Shown piece after piece: positions 54,982-64,000 of a stretch of DNA of 64,000 nt. Made by a program: the position numbers and the translations under genes. The stretch is from an uncultured Sphingomonadales bacterium (GTDB lineage Bacteria > Pseudomonadota > Alphaproteobacteria > Sphingomonadales > Sphingomonadaceae). Each line of letters opens with the position of its first letter. Within the stretch, counting starts at the first letter, position 1. The stretch is from assembly GCA_937870585.1 (NCBI GenBank), contig CALMZE010000212.1, positions 18,057 to 82,056 on the forward strand, given 5' to 3'. The notes beneath the pieces were generated by a model, which saw only the letters and a list, made by a program, of their open reading frames with translations, was not told the origin of the DNA and searched no databases.

Positions 54982-56094
54982 TCACAGCAAAACCATATGG
55001 TCGCGGTGGACCATCGCGGCGCGGGGGGCATGGCCCAGCAGGTCAGCCAGTGCCTCGCTGCGCTTGCCGCATACCAGCGCCGCTTCCTCCGCATCATATT
55101 CAGCGAGGCCCCGCGCGAAGGCCACGCCATCCGGGCCAGATATGTCGATCACATCGCCGCGTGCGAACTTGCCCGCCACGGATCGTGCCCCGGCTGGCAA
55201 CAGGCTCGCTCCGCCCAACAGGGCCTTCACTGCGCCAGCATCCACCATAACAGAGCCGCGCACCGTCAGCCGGCCCGCGAGCCAGGCCTTGCGCGCGCGG
55301 GCATTGCCCTTGGCCATGAAGACCGTGCCACAGCCGCCGCTATCGAGCCGGTCAAGCGGGTGATCATGCTTGCCCGAAACGATGATCAGATCGGCCCCGG
55401 CACTCGCCGCAATGCGCGCAGCCTCGATCTTGGAGCCCATGCCGCCCGATCCCATGCCGGACGATGTTCCTTCCTCTGCCATACCGGCGATCCGCTGGTC
55501 GATGCGCTTGACCACCTCAATCCGCTTCGCGTCGGGATTGCGCGTCGGATCTGCCGTGAACAGACCATCGACATCAGAGAGCAGGATCACCCGCTCCGCG
55601 CCCGCCGCCTGCCCAATCCGCGCGGCCAGCCGATCATTGTCGCCAAAGCGGATTTCCTCGGTCGCCACCGAATCATTCTCGTTGATGACGGGGATAACGC
55701 CCAGCCCGATCAGCCGGTCGAGCGTGGCGGCGGCATTGAGATAGCGCCGCCGGTCCTCCAGATCATCGAGCGTGACAAGCATCTGCGCTGCCGTGATGCC
55801 ATGCCCGTCGAGCAAGTCCGCCCAGCATTGCGAGAGCGCGATCTGGCCCGTGGCCGCAGCGGCCTGCGCATCTTCCAAACTTGCCCGCCCGCCCTTGGCC
55901 AGCCCCAGCTTGCGCGCGCCGAGCGCAATCGCCCCGGAAGAGACGATAACCAGCTGTTCGCCTGCTGCATGGCGCTTGGCAATATCGGCCACCAGCGTGG
56001 TCAGCCACGCGCGCCGCACTTCTCCCTCTGGCGAAACCAGAAGCGAAGAGCCGACTTTGACGATAGAACGGCGATGGGGCGCAGGCAGTGTCAT
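54982..56094 (-). CDS. proB: Glutamate 5-kinase ProB
   Basis: This 370-residue enzyme phosphorylates glutamate in proline synthesis. The amino-acid kinase domain has VKVGSSLLV, VSSGAIALG, VINENDSVATEEIRFGDND and LLSDVDGLFTADP; a C-terminal PUA domain follows (ARGLAEYDAEEA). The ATG at 56094 fits the family. It is in the obg-proB neighbourhood common in alphaproteobacteria. Confidence 0.95.
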   Translation of the reverse strand: MTLPAPHRRSIVKVGSSLLVSPEGEVRRAWLTTLVADIAKRHAAGEQLVIVSSGAIALGARKLGLAKGGRASLEDAQAAAATGQIALSQCWADLLDGHGITAAQMLVTLDDLEDRRRYLNAAATLDRLIGLGVIPVINENDSVATEEIRFGDNDRLAARIGQAAGAERVILLSDVDGLFTADPTRNPDAKRIEVVKRIDQRIAGMAEEGTSSGMGSGGMGSKIEAARIAASAGADLIIVSGKHDHPLDRLDSGGCGTVFMAKGNARARKAWLAGRLTVRGSVMVDAGAVKALLGGASLLPAGARSVAGKFARGDVIDISGPDGVAFARGLAEYDAEEAALVCGKRSEALADLLGHAPRAAMVHRDHMVLL

Positions 56095-56112
56095 GCCCCC
56101 TCCCCTAACCCC

Positions 56113-56862
56113 TCATTTCGGTTTGCGAAAGCGATAGGCGAACTGATCGGTCTTGCCGCGAATCTCGGGGCTGAACACATTGCCGGTGTGCGGATCACTG
56201 GCATTGCGCCACGTCGCCAGTTCGCCATCAAAGCGGAAACCCGCTTTTTCCAGCGTGGCACGAGTGAAGGCGGGATCAATGCGGTGTACGGTATCAACCA
56301 CACTGCTGCCCGTTCCGGCTTCTGCGACATGATCGACCACCACCAGCGTCCCGCCGGGCTTGAGCGCGGCATAAAGCGCGGCGATGCCCTTTTCCGGCGT
56401 TCCCGGCGGCATGGGCTTGAGGTAAAGATCGTGGAAATTCTGCACCGTGATGATCACATCGGCCTTTTCAGGCAGCGCGAAATCCGAAATCAGGCTGCGC
56501 AGCGGTTTCACATTGGAACGCGCCGCCGCGACCTCATCCTGCTCGGTACCATAGGCTGCGCGATAGGTGACGAACTCGACCGGCTGATAGGCATAGACAA
56601 CGCCCTTTGCGCCGACCGCGCTCGCCATGATGTGCGTCAGATAGCCGCCCCCCATGATATAGTCAGCCACCTTCTGCCCCCGCTTCACGCGCGCAAAGGT
56701 GAGCAATTCAGCGGGTTTGCGCGCCGCATCGCGCGCGCGATGCGCTTCGGGCCGGGCGGGATCGGCCAAGGCTGCCGCATAGCCCTTCGGCACCGACGAT
56801 CCGGCGGTTGCATGCGCAGCCAGTCCGAGCATGACGGCGGCCAGCACTATGGATTTTTTCAT
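56113..56862 (-). CDS. Exported class I methyltransferase-like protein
   Basis: This 249-residue protein has a clear signal peptide (KKSIVLAAVMLGLAAHATAG) followed by a methyltransferase fold of the COG4798 type: KVADYIMGGGYLTHIMASAV as the SAM-binding loop (the usual GxGxG altered to GGGYLT), VIITVQNFHDLYL and LKPGGTLVVVDH. A SAM-dependent enzyme in the periplasm, where SAM is not expected, is odd; it may have another ligand or function. It lies between obg and proB on the same strand. Confidence 0.78.
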   Translation of the reverse strand: MKKSIVLAAVMLGLAAHATAGSSVPKGYAAALADPARPEAHRARDAARKPAELLTFARVKRGQKVADYIMGGGYLTHIMASAVGAKGVVYAYQPVEFVTYRAAYGTEQDEVAAARSNVKPLRSLISDFALPEKADVIITVQNFHDLYLKPMPPGTPEKGIAALYAALKPGGTLVVVDHVAEAGTGSSVVDTVHRIDPAFTRATLEKAGFRFDGELATWRNASDPHTGNVFSPEIRGKTDQFAYRFRKPK

Positions 56863-56910
56863 AACGGCATCTCTCCAACAATCTTGATTGCGGGAGATGC
56901 TAGCAGCGCA

Positions 56911-57954
<1,044 letters not shown>

Positions 57955-58136
57955 TTAGGCGAGCGGCGGTCAAAGCGCCAGTGGGCGGGATTGTTGCATG
58001 AATGCGACACATTTCACACATAGCCGATGGCTGCGTGGCAAACCAAGCCACACTCTAGCGCCCAGAGCGAGGTGATTCACAGAACAAGCACCACTGCATG
58101 TTCTGTCCAAGGCCAAATCCCCAATTCGTCAAGATT

Positions 58137-58730
58137 TCAGCCCTGCGCGCCGCCATCCCAATCCATTGAGGCCACCATCAGCCGTTCAGCAATATCACGG
58201 GCACGGGTGCGGGGCAGGCCGAGCGAGCGTGCCATCGATTCGCCCATCAGCGCATCGCCCAGCGCCAGCAGCACCAATGTCAGTGTGTCATCATGCAGCG
58301 CACGATCTTCATGCGCACCGTCCGAAATCTCATCGACCAGCCGGTGGATCGTTTCTACAATCGGTTCCAGCATCGCCTCATTGCCAGAAACGATCATCCA
58401 GCTGGTGAGGGCACCCGCCCCATGCTTGTCAAACGCATCAAACGCCAGATCGACAATCTCGCGCGGTTTGGCTTCGCCTGTGCGCGCCTTCTGGATGCGC
58501 TTTGCGATTTCAGCGCAAATTGATTCGGTGATTGAGGTGGCAAGCGCAGTCTGAAGGCCGGCTGCCGATCCGAAATGATGGAGCAAATTGGCGTGGGTCC
58601 GCCCGATCCGCCCGGCCACAGCCTTGAGCGTCACCGCCTGCGGCCCCGCTTCGATCAGCAGATCCCGCGCGGCCTCCAGCGCGGCGGTGCGACTGGCCTC
58701 CGGAGAAAGGCGCTTTCTACCTATTGACAT
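58137..58730 (-). CDS. TetR-family transcriptional regulator
   Basis: This 197-residue regulator has an N-terminal helix-turn-helix (TLKAVAGRIGRTHANLLHHFG) and a helical ligand-binding domain. It is divergent from the metal-dependent hydrolase gene 44 bases away. The palindrome TGACATTATTGTCA covers its own start codon and the -35 box of the hydrolase promoter, so it likely represses both. The ligand is unknown. Confidence 0.88.
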   Translation of the reverse strand: MSIGRKRLSPEASRTAALEAARDLLIEAGPQAVTLKAVAGRIGRTHANLLHHFGSAAGLQTALATSITESICAEIAKRIQKARTGEAKPREIVDLAFDAFDKHGAGALTSWMIVSGNEAMLEPIVETIHRLVDEISDGAHEDRALHDDTLTLVLLALGDALMGESMARSLGLPRTRARDIAERLMVASMDWDGGAQG

Positions 58731-58752
58731 TATTGTCAGTAATCCCTATTCA
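58724..58752 (+). promoter_or_regulatory. Promoter of metal-hydrolase gene with overlapping TetR operator
   Basis: A -35 box TTGACA (58724-58729) and a -10 box TATTCA (58747-58752) are 17 bases apart. The inverted repeat TGACA-TTAT-TGTCA (58725-58738) overlaps the -35 box and the TetR start codon. AAGGAG (58761-58766) is the ribosome site. Confidence 0.65.
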
Positions 58753-58774
58753 ATCCTCAGAAGGAGTGCCCACC

Positions 58775-59638
58775 ATGACCTCTGCCACGATGAAGACCCC
58801 TGCCGATCTTGTCATTACCCCGCGCGACCGCCGCTTTGGGCGCGATACCGCTCAAAAACGCTGGTGGGCCGGTGGCGATCCGATTGCAACGGCTTTTTAC
58901 AATGCGCTTTCCGTTACGTTCCCCAAGGGCGAGGCGATGTTCATTGAAGCCGTGAAGGCGCATCGCGATGGCGTTCCGCCCAAGCTGGCCGAGGAAATCA
59001 AGGCGTTCGTATCGCAGGAGATCATGCACACACGAGAGCATGTGGCGTTCAACCGCCGCGTGACGGAAGCGGGATATGACACGAGCCGCCTCGATGCGCA
59101 TGTTGATGAAGTCATGGCCTTTATCAAGACGCGCCCGCAGATCATGAACCTCAACGCCACCATGGCCTTGGAGCATTATACAGCGATTCTGGCCGAACAA
59201 TTTCTCAACGATCCCGACACGTTCAAGAATACCGATCCCGAGCTTGCCGATATGTGGAAATGGCACGCGATCGAGGAAATCGAGCATAAGGGCGTTGCCT
59301 ATGACACTTGGCTGCACGCCACAAAGGGCTGGAGCCGCTTCAAGCGCTGGCGGGCCAAATCGATCATGATGCTGGTCGTCAGCCTCAATTTCTGGTTGCA
59401 TCGCTATATCGGCATTCTGGATCTGCTGCGGCAGGATGGCATTACGGGTGTGAAGGCGCACGCGCGGCTCATCTGGTTCCTGATAGGAACGCCCGGCGTG
59501 CTCCGTAAGCTCTTCTTCCCCTGGGCGGCCTATTTCCTGCCGGGCTTCCACCCATGGAACCGGGATGACCGCCATCTGATCGGCGCCGTAGACAGCACCT
59601 ATGAAGCTGCCCGCTTGCCGGTGGCCGCTGCCGCCTGA
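58775..59638 (+). CDS. Predicted metal-dependent hydrolase (COG3687 type)
   Basis: This 287-residue protein has conserved Glu/His pairs spread over helices (FVSQEIMHTREHVAFNR, TMALEHYTAILAE, WHAIEEIEHKGVAYD), the pattern of a ferritin-like di-metal site in this family of uncharacterised hydrolases. A hydrophobic stretch near residues 205-225 may touch the membrane. The start is ATG at 58775 after AAGGAG. It is controlled by the adjacent TetR regulator by all appearance. Physiological substrate unknown. Confidence 0.8.
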   Translation: MTSATMKTPADLVITPRDRRFGRDTAQKRWWAGGDPIATAFYNALSVTFPKGEAMFIEAVKAHRDGVPPKLAEEIKAFVSQEIMHTREHVAFNRRVTEAGYDTSRLDAHVDEVMAFIKTRPQIMNLNATMALEHYTAILAEQFLNDPDTFKNTDPELADMWKWHAIEEIEHKGVAYDTWLHATKGWSRFKRWRAKSIMMLVVSLNFWLHRYIGILDLLRQDGITGVKAHARLIWFLIGTPGVLRKLFFPWAAYFLPGFHPWNRDDRHLIGAVDSTYEAARLPVAAAA

Positions 59639-59651
59639 TAGACAGGGCGAC

Positions 59652-60188
59652 ATGACTGTCGCCCCCACGCTCACAACCCCGCGCCTGATCCTCCGCCCCA
59701 TCGGGCTGGAGGATTGGGAGCCCTATGCCGCCGGCTGGGCCGATCCCGCCATGGTGGCCTTTATCGGCGGCGTCCCGCGCGACCGGATGACGAGTTGGGC
59801 CAAGCTGCTTTCTGCTGCCGGACTGTGGAGCCTGTGCGGCTTTGGCTATTGGACCTTCGCCTGCCGTGAAACGGGCGTGTGGCTGGGCAATGGCGGCCTT
59901 GCGCGTTTTGAGCGGGGCCTACCCGAACTGGAAGGTGTGCCTGAAGCAGGCTGGGCGCTCGCGCCTGCCGCCTGGGGCAAGGGACTCGCAACCGAAGCCA
60001 TGGCAGCTGCGCTCGATTGGGCAGAGCAGACGCTCGACGTGCCCGAAGTGCGCTGCATCATTGATCCAGACAATGCCGCTTCCAAAGCCGTCGCCCGCAA
60101 AGTTGGTTTTACGCAATGCGCTTCGACCGCAGACCATATCGGACCGGTGGATGTGTTCCGAAAACCGTTCGCGCGCGCAATATCCTAA
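59652..60188 (+). CDS. GNAT acetyltransferase, RimJ/RimL type
   Basis: This 178-residue protein begins with the RimJ-like TTPRLILRPIGLEDWEPYA and has the acetyl-CoA loop GWALAPAAWGKGLATEA and the NAASKAVARKVGF segment. It N-acetylates a protein terminus or small amine; the target is unknown. The ATG at 59652 is 13 bases after the hydrolase stop, so it is probably in the same operon. Confidence 0.85.
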   Translation: MTVAPTLTTPRLILRPIGLEDWEPYAAGWADPAMVAFIGGVPRDRMTSWAKLLSAAGLWSLCGFGYWTFACRETGVWLGNGGLARFERGLPELEGVPEAGWALAPAAWGKGLATEAMAAALDWAEQTLDVPEVRCIIDPDNAASKAVARKVGFTQCASTADHIGPVDVFRKPFARAIS

Positions 60189-60269
60189 CTTGCTATCCCT
60201 GCCCCCCTTGCCTAACAGGGCCGCGCTTTTCGTAAGGGCAAGTGCCTGAAGGCCGGAACAGGGAGTCCC

Positions 60270-61505
60270 ATGGCCAAGATCGTGATGAAATTCGGCGGCA
60301 CCTCCATGGCGGGGACGGAGCGGATCCGCAACGTCGCCTCGCGCGTGAAGAAGGAAGTCGATGCCGGGAACCAGGTAGCAGTCGTCGTGTCCGCCATGGC
60401 GGGTGAAACCGACCGTCTCGTGGGCTTCTGCCGCGAAGCCGCCCCGCTGCATGACCCCAAGGAATATGATGTGGTCGTGGCCGCCGGGGAGCAGATCCCC
60501 TCCGGCTTGCTTGCCATTACTCTGCAAGCCATGGGCGTGCCCGCGCGCAGTTGGCTGGGCTGGCAACTGCCGATCCACACCTCTGATGCGCACGCCTCTG
60601 CCCGCATCGAATCGATTGAGACCGACGCGCTCAACGCTGCGATGGCGAGCGGTGAAGTCGCTGTGATTCCGGGCTTTCAGGGCATGGCAGGCACAGGCCG
60701 CGTGACCACGCTGGGCCGGGGCGGATCGGATACGTCCGCCGTAGCCGTCGCAGCGGCCACCAAGGCAGACCGTTGCGACATCTACACAGACGTGGACGGC
60801 GTCTACACGACCGATCCCCGCATCGTCCCCAAGGCCCAAAAGCTCGACAAGGTGACGTATGAAGAAATGCTGGAGCTGGCGAGCGTGGGCGCAAAGGTGC
60901 TCCAGACCCGCTCTGTGAGCCTTGCCATGAAGGAAAATGTACGCGTGCAGGTGCTGACCTCGTTCGAGGACAAGCCCGGCACGCTGATCGTCAGCGACGA
61001 TGAAATCGGAGAAAATGACGTGGAAAGACAGGTCATCACGGGCATTGCCCATGACAAGAACGAAGCCAAGATCACACTGATCAAAGTGCCGGACCGTCCC
61101 GGTGCCGTTGCCAGCATCTTCGCGCCGCTCGCTGATGCCAGCATCAATGTGGATATGATCATCCAGAACATCGCGCATGACGCAGGTTCAACCGATGTAA
61201 CCTTCACCGTTCCCGGTGCCGAACTCGCCCGCGCGCTTGACGCGCTGGAAAAGGCGCAGTCCGCCATTGGCTATGAAAAGCTGGTGCATGATACCAAGGT
61301 CGCCAAGATCAGCATCGTCGGCGTCGGGATGCGCAGCCATGCAGGTGTGGCCTCCACCATGTTTCAGGCGCTCGGTTCGCGCGGCATCAACATCCAGGCG
61401 ATCTCGACCAGCGAAATCAAGGTCAGCGTGCTGATCGACGAGGATGAGACCGAACTCGCCGTGCGCGTGCTGCACACGGCCTACGGGCTGGATGCCAAGG
61501 ACTGA
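60270..61505 (+). CDS. lysC: Aspartate kinase
   Basis: This 411-residue kinase makes aspartyl phosphate for Lys/Thr/Met and diaminopimelate. It has the KFGGTSMAG start, the GRGGSDTSAVAVA loop and the DVDGVYTTDPR motif in the catalytic domain, then two ACT domains (VPDRPGAVASIFAPLADASI, GVGMRSHAGVASTMFQAL) for feedback regulation. The ATG at 60270 has GGGAG upstream. Length is normal. Confidence 0.95.
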   Translation: MAKIVMKFGGTSMAGTERIRNVASRVKKEVDAGNQVAVVVSAMAGETDRLVGFCREAAPLHDPKEYDVVVAAGEQIPSGLLAITLQAMGVPARSWLGWQLPIHTSDAHASARIESIETDALNAAMASGEVAVIPGFQGMAGTGRVTTLGRGGSDTSAVAVAAATKADRCDIYTDVDGVYTTDPRIVPKAQKLDKVTYEEMLELASVGAKVLQTRSVSLAMKENVRVQVLTSFEDKPGTLIVSDDEIGENDVERQVITGIAHDKNEAKITLIKVPDRPGAVASIFAPLADASINVDMIIQNIAHDAGSTDVTFTVPGAELARALDALEKAQSAIGYEKLVHDTKVAKISIVGVGMRSHAGVASTMFQALGSRGINIQAISTSEIKVSVLIDEDETELAVRVLHTAYGLDAKD

Positions 61506-61519
61506 GTGTCCCTCCAACA

Positions 61520-61634
61520 CCGTTCGGGCTGAGCCTGTCGGGGCCGAAGGCGTTGCGAAGCAACAACCCCTGCCCTTTCTTCCGGGCGGCGCGAAACAGG
61601 AAAGACAGCCCTTCGACAAGCTCAGGGCGAGCGG
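61520..61634. repeat. R2e dispersed palindromic repeat
   Basis: The left arm CGTTCGGGCTGAGCCTGTCG is broken by an extra segment before the core; the right arm is CAGCCCTTCGACAAGCTCAG continuing GGCGAGCGG. It ends eight bases before the next start codon and replaces a normal leader. Confidence 0.75.
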
Positions 61635-61641
61635 AGATACT

Positions 61642-62637
61642 ATGACCAAACTCACCACCCTCATGAAACGCGGCGCGGACTTCCTCGGATCGGATCTTGC
61701 GATCATGGCGGGTGCGATGAGCTGGATCAGCGAGCGCCACCTTGTCTCCGCCATGTCGAACGCAGGCGGCTTTGGCGTGATAGCAGGCGGGGCGATGCCG
61801 CCCCAACTGCTCGACAAGGAGATTGAGGCCACGCGCTCGATGACCAGCCGGTCGTTTGGCGTGAACCTGATCACCATGCACCCGCAATTGCTGGACCTGA
61901 TCGCCGTGTGCGCGAAACACAAGGTCAGCCATGTCGTGCTCGCGGGCGGTCTTCCGCCTGCTGGCGCCATCGAGGCGATCAAGGCCTTTGGTGCGAAGGT
62001 GATCTGCTTTGCTCCCGCGCTGGCGCTGGCCAAGAAGCTCATCCGCTCCGGCGTTGATGGCATCGTGATTGAGGGGATGGAAGCAGGCGGGCATATCGGC
62101 CCCGTCTCCACCTCTGTGCTGGTTCAGGAGATACTGCCTGAGATCAAGGACCAGGTGCCGGTGTTCGTGGCAGGCGGCATCGGGCGTGGCGAGATGATGG
62201 CGTCTTATCTGGAACAGGGTGCGGCGGGCGTGCAGATCGGCACCCGACTTGTCTGCGCGACCGAGTGCATTGCGCATCCGGCGTTCAAGAAGGCGTTTAT
62301 AAAGGGCAATGCACGCGACGCCATCGCCAGCGTCCAGATCGACCCGCGCCTGCCGGTCATCCCCGTACGCGCGCTCAAAAATGCGGGGACGGAAGAATTC
62401 ACGCGCAAGCAGATTGAAGTGGCCGGAATGCTCGATCGCGGCGAGGTCGATATGGCCGCCGCCCAACTGGAAATCGAGCAATTCTGGGCGGGTGCCTTGC
62501 GCCGCGCTGTGATTGATGGAGACGTTGAAAATGGTTCGGTGATGGCCGGCCAGTCGGTCGGCATGGTCAAAAAGGAAGAACCGGTTGCCGATATTCTGGC
62601 CGCGCTCGTGGCCGAAGCCGAAAACGCTCTGGCTTGA
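61642..62637 (+). CDS. Nitronate monooxygenase / FabK-like NAD(P)H-dependent flavoprotein
   Basis: This 331-residue TIM-barrel FMN enzyme has AGAMSWISERHLVSAMSNAG near the start, VIEGMEAGGHIGP with the catalytic-region His, and FVAGGIGRGEMMASYLEQGA as the FMN phosphate loop. The family covers 2-nitropropane dioxygenase/nitronate monooxygenase and enoyl-ACP reductase II; the split is not decided by motif. The start is ATG at 61642; the in-frame codons before it are repeat R2e. No strong Shine-Dalgarno, only GCGGAG. Confidence 0.82.
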   Translation: MTKLTTLMKRGADFLGSDLAIMAGAMSWISERHLVSAMSNAGGFGVIAGGAMPPQLLDKEIEATRSMTSRSFGVNLITMHPQLLDLIAVCAKHKVSHVVLAGGLPPAGAIEAIKAFGAKVICFAPALALAKKLIRSGVDGIVIEGMEAGGHIGPVSTSVLVQEILPEIKDQVPVFVAGGIGRGEMMASYLEQGAAGVQIGTRLVCATECIAHPAFKKAFIKGNARDAIASVQIDPRLPVIPVRALKNAGTEEFTRKQIEVAGMLDRGEVDMAAAQLEIEQFWAGALRRAVIDGDVENGSVMAGQSVGMVKKEEPVADILAALVAEAENALA

Positions 62638-62681
62638 ACCACTGACGCGCAGTCGCGCGATCTTCCAGAGACTTTTGAAAA

Positions 62682-62758
62682 TGGTCGGGACGACAGGATT
62701 CGAACCTGCGACCCCCACACCCCCAGTGTGATGCGCTACCAGGCTGCGCTACGTCCCG
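62682..62758 (-). tRNA. tRNA-Pro (anticodon GGG)
   Basis: A 77-base cloverleaf on the minus strand: acceptor stem CGGGACG / CGTCCCG, anticodon stem TCACA / TGTGG around the loop CTGGGGG (anticodon GGG), T-loop GGTTCGAATCC, discriminator A and an encoded CCA at 62682-62684. Confidence 0.96.
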
Positions 62759-62893
62759 ACCGAAGGCGCGCGCATAAGCTGAAGCGGCGCGCTTGGCAAG
62801 CCGTTCATTTGAGCAAGGGGCAATGCGTTCAGCCTCTGTCAAGCGTGAGCCGGCTTAACTCGCCTCCTGATCGACTTGTTGCAGGAGATACAC

Positions 62894-63496
62894 ATGAAGA
62901 CACGTTCCCTTTTGATCGCTGGCGGCGTTCTTGCGCTGTCCATTCCGGCGCTCGCGCAAATGCATGGTGGAGATCACGCGCCGATGGCCAAGATGCATGG
63001 CTCCGACACGCGCGCGGACCTGGAAGCCTCCGTGAAGAGCCATTTCGCGGCCATGGACGGCAACAAGGACGGTCAGGTCACGCCAGATGAAATCAAGGCC
63101 ATGCACGCCGCGCGTCGGGCAGAACGGCAAGATGCGCATTTTGCGGCGATGGACAAGGATTCCAATGGCCAGATCAGCAAGGCGGAGTTCGACGCTGCGC
63201 ACAGTGGCGATCAGACGATGAAGCATGGCGAACGCTCAGCCCATCGCGGCGCCATGGGCGAAAAGCATCATAAGGGTCAGAGGGCTGGTCAAGACGGTCC
63301 GCGCGGCATGATGGGAGAGGGCGGCATGTTCGCCATGGCCGATGCCAACAAGGATGGCGGCATAACGCTCTCCGAAGCCCTCACCGCGCGTCTCGCCCGA
63401 TTCGACGCAGTTGATTCGGACAAGAATGGCACCCTTTCGCCTGAAGAGCGGATGAAAGCGCGCCAAGCCCGAAAGATGGAACGTAAGGCTCAATAA
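62894..63496 (+). CDS. Secreted EF-hand protein
   Basis: This 200-residue protein has a signal peptide (to ALAQ, about residue 22), a His/Met-rich stretch (MHGGDHAPMAKMHG) and four EF-hand loops: DGNKDGQVTPDE, DKDSNGQISKAE, DANKDGGITLSE and DSDKNGTLSPEE. It should bind calcium in the periplasm; the His/Met-rich part could bind copper or nickel. The ATG at 62894 follows CAGGAGA. Function unknown; similar proteins are common in sphingomonads. Confidence 0.85.
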   Translation: MKTRSLLIAGGVLALSIPALAQMHGGDHAPMAKMHGSDTRADLEASVKSHFAAMDGNKDGQVTPDEIKAMHAARRAERQDAHFAAMDKDSNGQISKAEFDAAHSGDQTMKHGERSAHRGAMGEKHHKGQRAGQDGPRGMMGEGGMFAMADANKDGGITLSEALTARLARFDAVDSDKNGTLSPEERMKARQARKMERKAQ

Positions 63497-63508
63497 CGGC
63501 CATAGTCA

Positions 63509-63545
63509 GAATCAGCGCGTTCCGTTTGTCTGGTCGCGCTGATTC
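63509..63545 (+). terminator. Hairpin after the EF-hand gene
   Basis: A perfect 11-bp inverted repeat GAATCAGCGCG / CGCGCTGATTC with a 15-base loop starts 13 bases after the stop. There is no T-tract, so it may be a transcript 3' stabiliser. Confidence 0.5.
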
Positions 63546-63620
63546 GCCTTCAAACGCGCAATGCAATTCGACTTGAGGCCAGTCATCCAACCTGCGTGAG
63601 CAGCCTGCCCCACAGCGCAG

Positions 63621-63652
63621 ATAAAAAAATGGCGGCCCGAAAGCCGCCATTT
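63621..63652 (-). terminator. Rho-independent terminator of the small secreted-protein gene
   Basis: A 10-bp stem AAATGGCGGC / GCCGCCATTT is followed on the minus strand by a run of seven T (complement of 63623-63629), 25 bases past the stop of the minus-strand gene. Confidence 0.8.
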
Positions 63653-63676
63653 CAATCTCTTGCGAAGACCCCGATC

Positions 63677-63916
63677 CTACGGGCTCGTTGAGTTGCCATT
63701 GTTCGCGACAACGGCAACAGTGAGGGCGGCAGCAATCGCCAACGCAGCAAGCATCGTAGCGGAAAAAGCTTTGTTTGACTTTTCAGCGGAAACCGGAGCC
63801 GCAACGCGTGCTGCGCTCACCGTCAGCTTTTTGGCCGGTGCGGCCGAAGCGGCCACGGGTGCGCTGACAAATGCCAGAGCGGCGGCAGCCACAAGAGTTT
63901 TCTTTAGAACCGACAT
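63677..63916 (-). CDS. Small secreted or membrane-anchored protein, unknown
   Basis: This 79-residue protein has an N-terminal signal (VLKKTLVAAAALAFVSAPVA) with probable cleavage after ASA, a basic linker and a C-terminal hydrophobic helix (MLAALAIAAALTVAVVA) ending NNGNSTSP. No family is recognised. The start is ATG at 63916, with GGAGAC 8-13 bases upstream; an ATG five codons earlier lies on that ribosome site. It ends at a strong terminator. From 63917 to the window end I see no further gene. Confidence 0.65.
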   Translation of the reverse strand: MSVLKKTLVAAAALAFVSAPVAASAAPAKKLTVSAARVAAPVSAEKSNKAFSATMLAALAIAAALTVAVVANNGNSTSP

Positions 63917-64000
63917 TGAGACAGTCTCCATTGGCGTGAGATCAGTTAGGCGGCGTGGACAAATTGGTTGACGTTAGACTCGGTGGTTGATTCAAGGCTT

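Overview
The window reads as a chromosomal segment of a sphingomonad (order Sphingomonadales, Alphaproteobacteria). The evidence is high GC, TonB receptors with an 'ILVTA'-type box, a LigM-type tetrahydrofolate O-demethylase, LigF-like glutathione transferases and the characteristic dispersed palindromic repeats. These assignments come from motif reading and memory of the families; no database search was run. Genes are dense and no stretch above 300 bases lacks a gene.

Region 1 (1-25.2 kb) is a catabolic supercluster for methoxylated, probably lignin-derived, aromatics. In order it holds: the end of an FAD-linked oxidase; a FadH-like flavoprotein and a crotonase; a P450 translationally coupled to a plant-type O-methyltransferase; two GSTs; a PQQ/heme alcohol dehydrogenase lipoprotein; a translationally coupled operon of aldehyde dehydrogenase, VanA-like Rieske oxygenase, Amidohydro_2 hydrolase and SDR; a LigF-like GST; an alpha/beta hydrolase; purU divergent from ligM, then metF; a small lipoprotein plus hydrolase; a p-cresol methylhydroxylase/vanillyl-alcohol-oxidase-type flavocytochrome with a small Tat protein; and a TonB receptor. 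A 19-bp inverted repeat (consensus TTGTATG-N5-CATACAA) occurs in four promoter regions of this cluster (5706, 9662, 16717, 25227), suggesting one regulon. Its regulator gene is not in the window. A plausible flow is uptake by the TonB receptor, side-chain oxidation by the flavocytochrome, PQQ-ADH and ALDH, ether cleavage by the GSTs, and O-demethylation by P450, Rieske oxygenase and LigM. LigM methyl groups would then pass through MetF and PurU to formate.

Region 2 (25.3-47.6 kb) is mostly core genome: glmM, corC-like/ybeY, an acyl-CoA dehydrogenase and acyl-CoA synthetase, panB-yfgM-bamB-der, and engB-yidC-yidD-rnpA-rpmH. Mixed in are secreted proteins (glycine-zipper/SH3, a VWA protein with a TonB-box-like N-terminus, an unknown Gly/Met-rich protein), a degenerate Hpt-like protein, a PAS_5-like protein and tRNA-Thr(CGT). 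glmM carries a segment at 26330-26421 that looks like base-calling damage.

Region 3 (47.7-54 kb) is a curli locus: a NarL-type response regulator and DISM-like histidine kinase, then csgF, csgG, two curlin-repeat proteins and an unrecognised 152-residue protein. No CsgE is seen. Region 4 (54-64 kb) holds proB, an exported methyltransferase-like protein, obg, a TetR/metal-hydrolase divergent pair with a readable promoter-operator, a GNAT enzyme, lysC, a nitronate-monooxygenase-like flavoprotein, tRNA-Pro(GGG), an EF-hand protein and a small secreted protein. Four families of palindromic intergenic repeats (R1-R4, ten elements) are scattered through the window.
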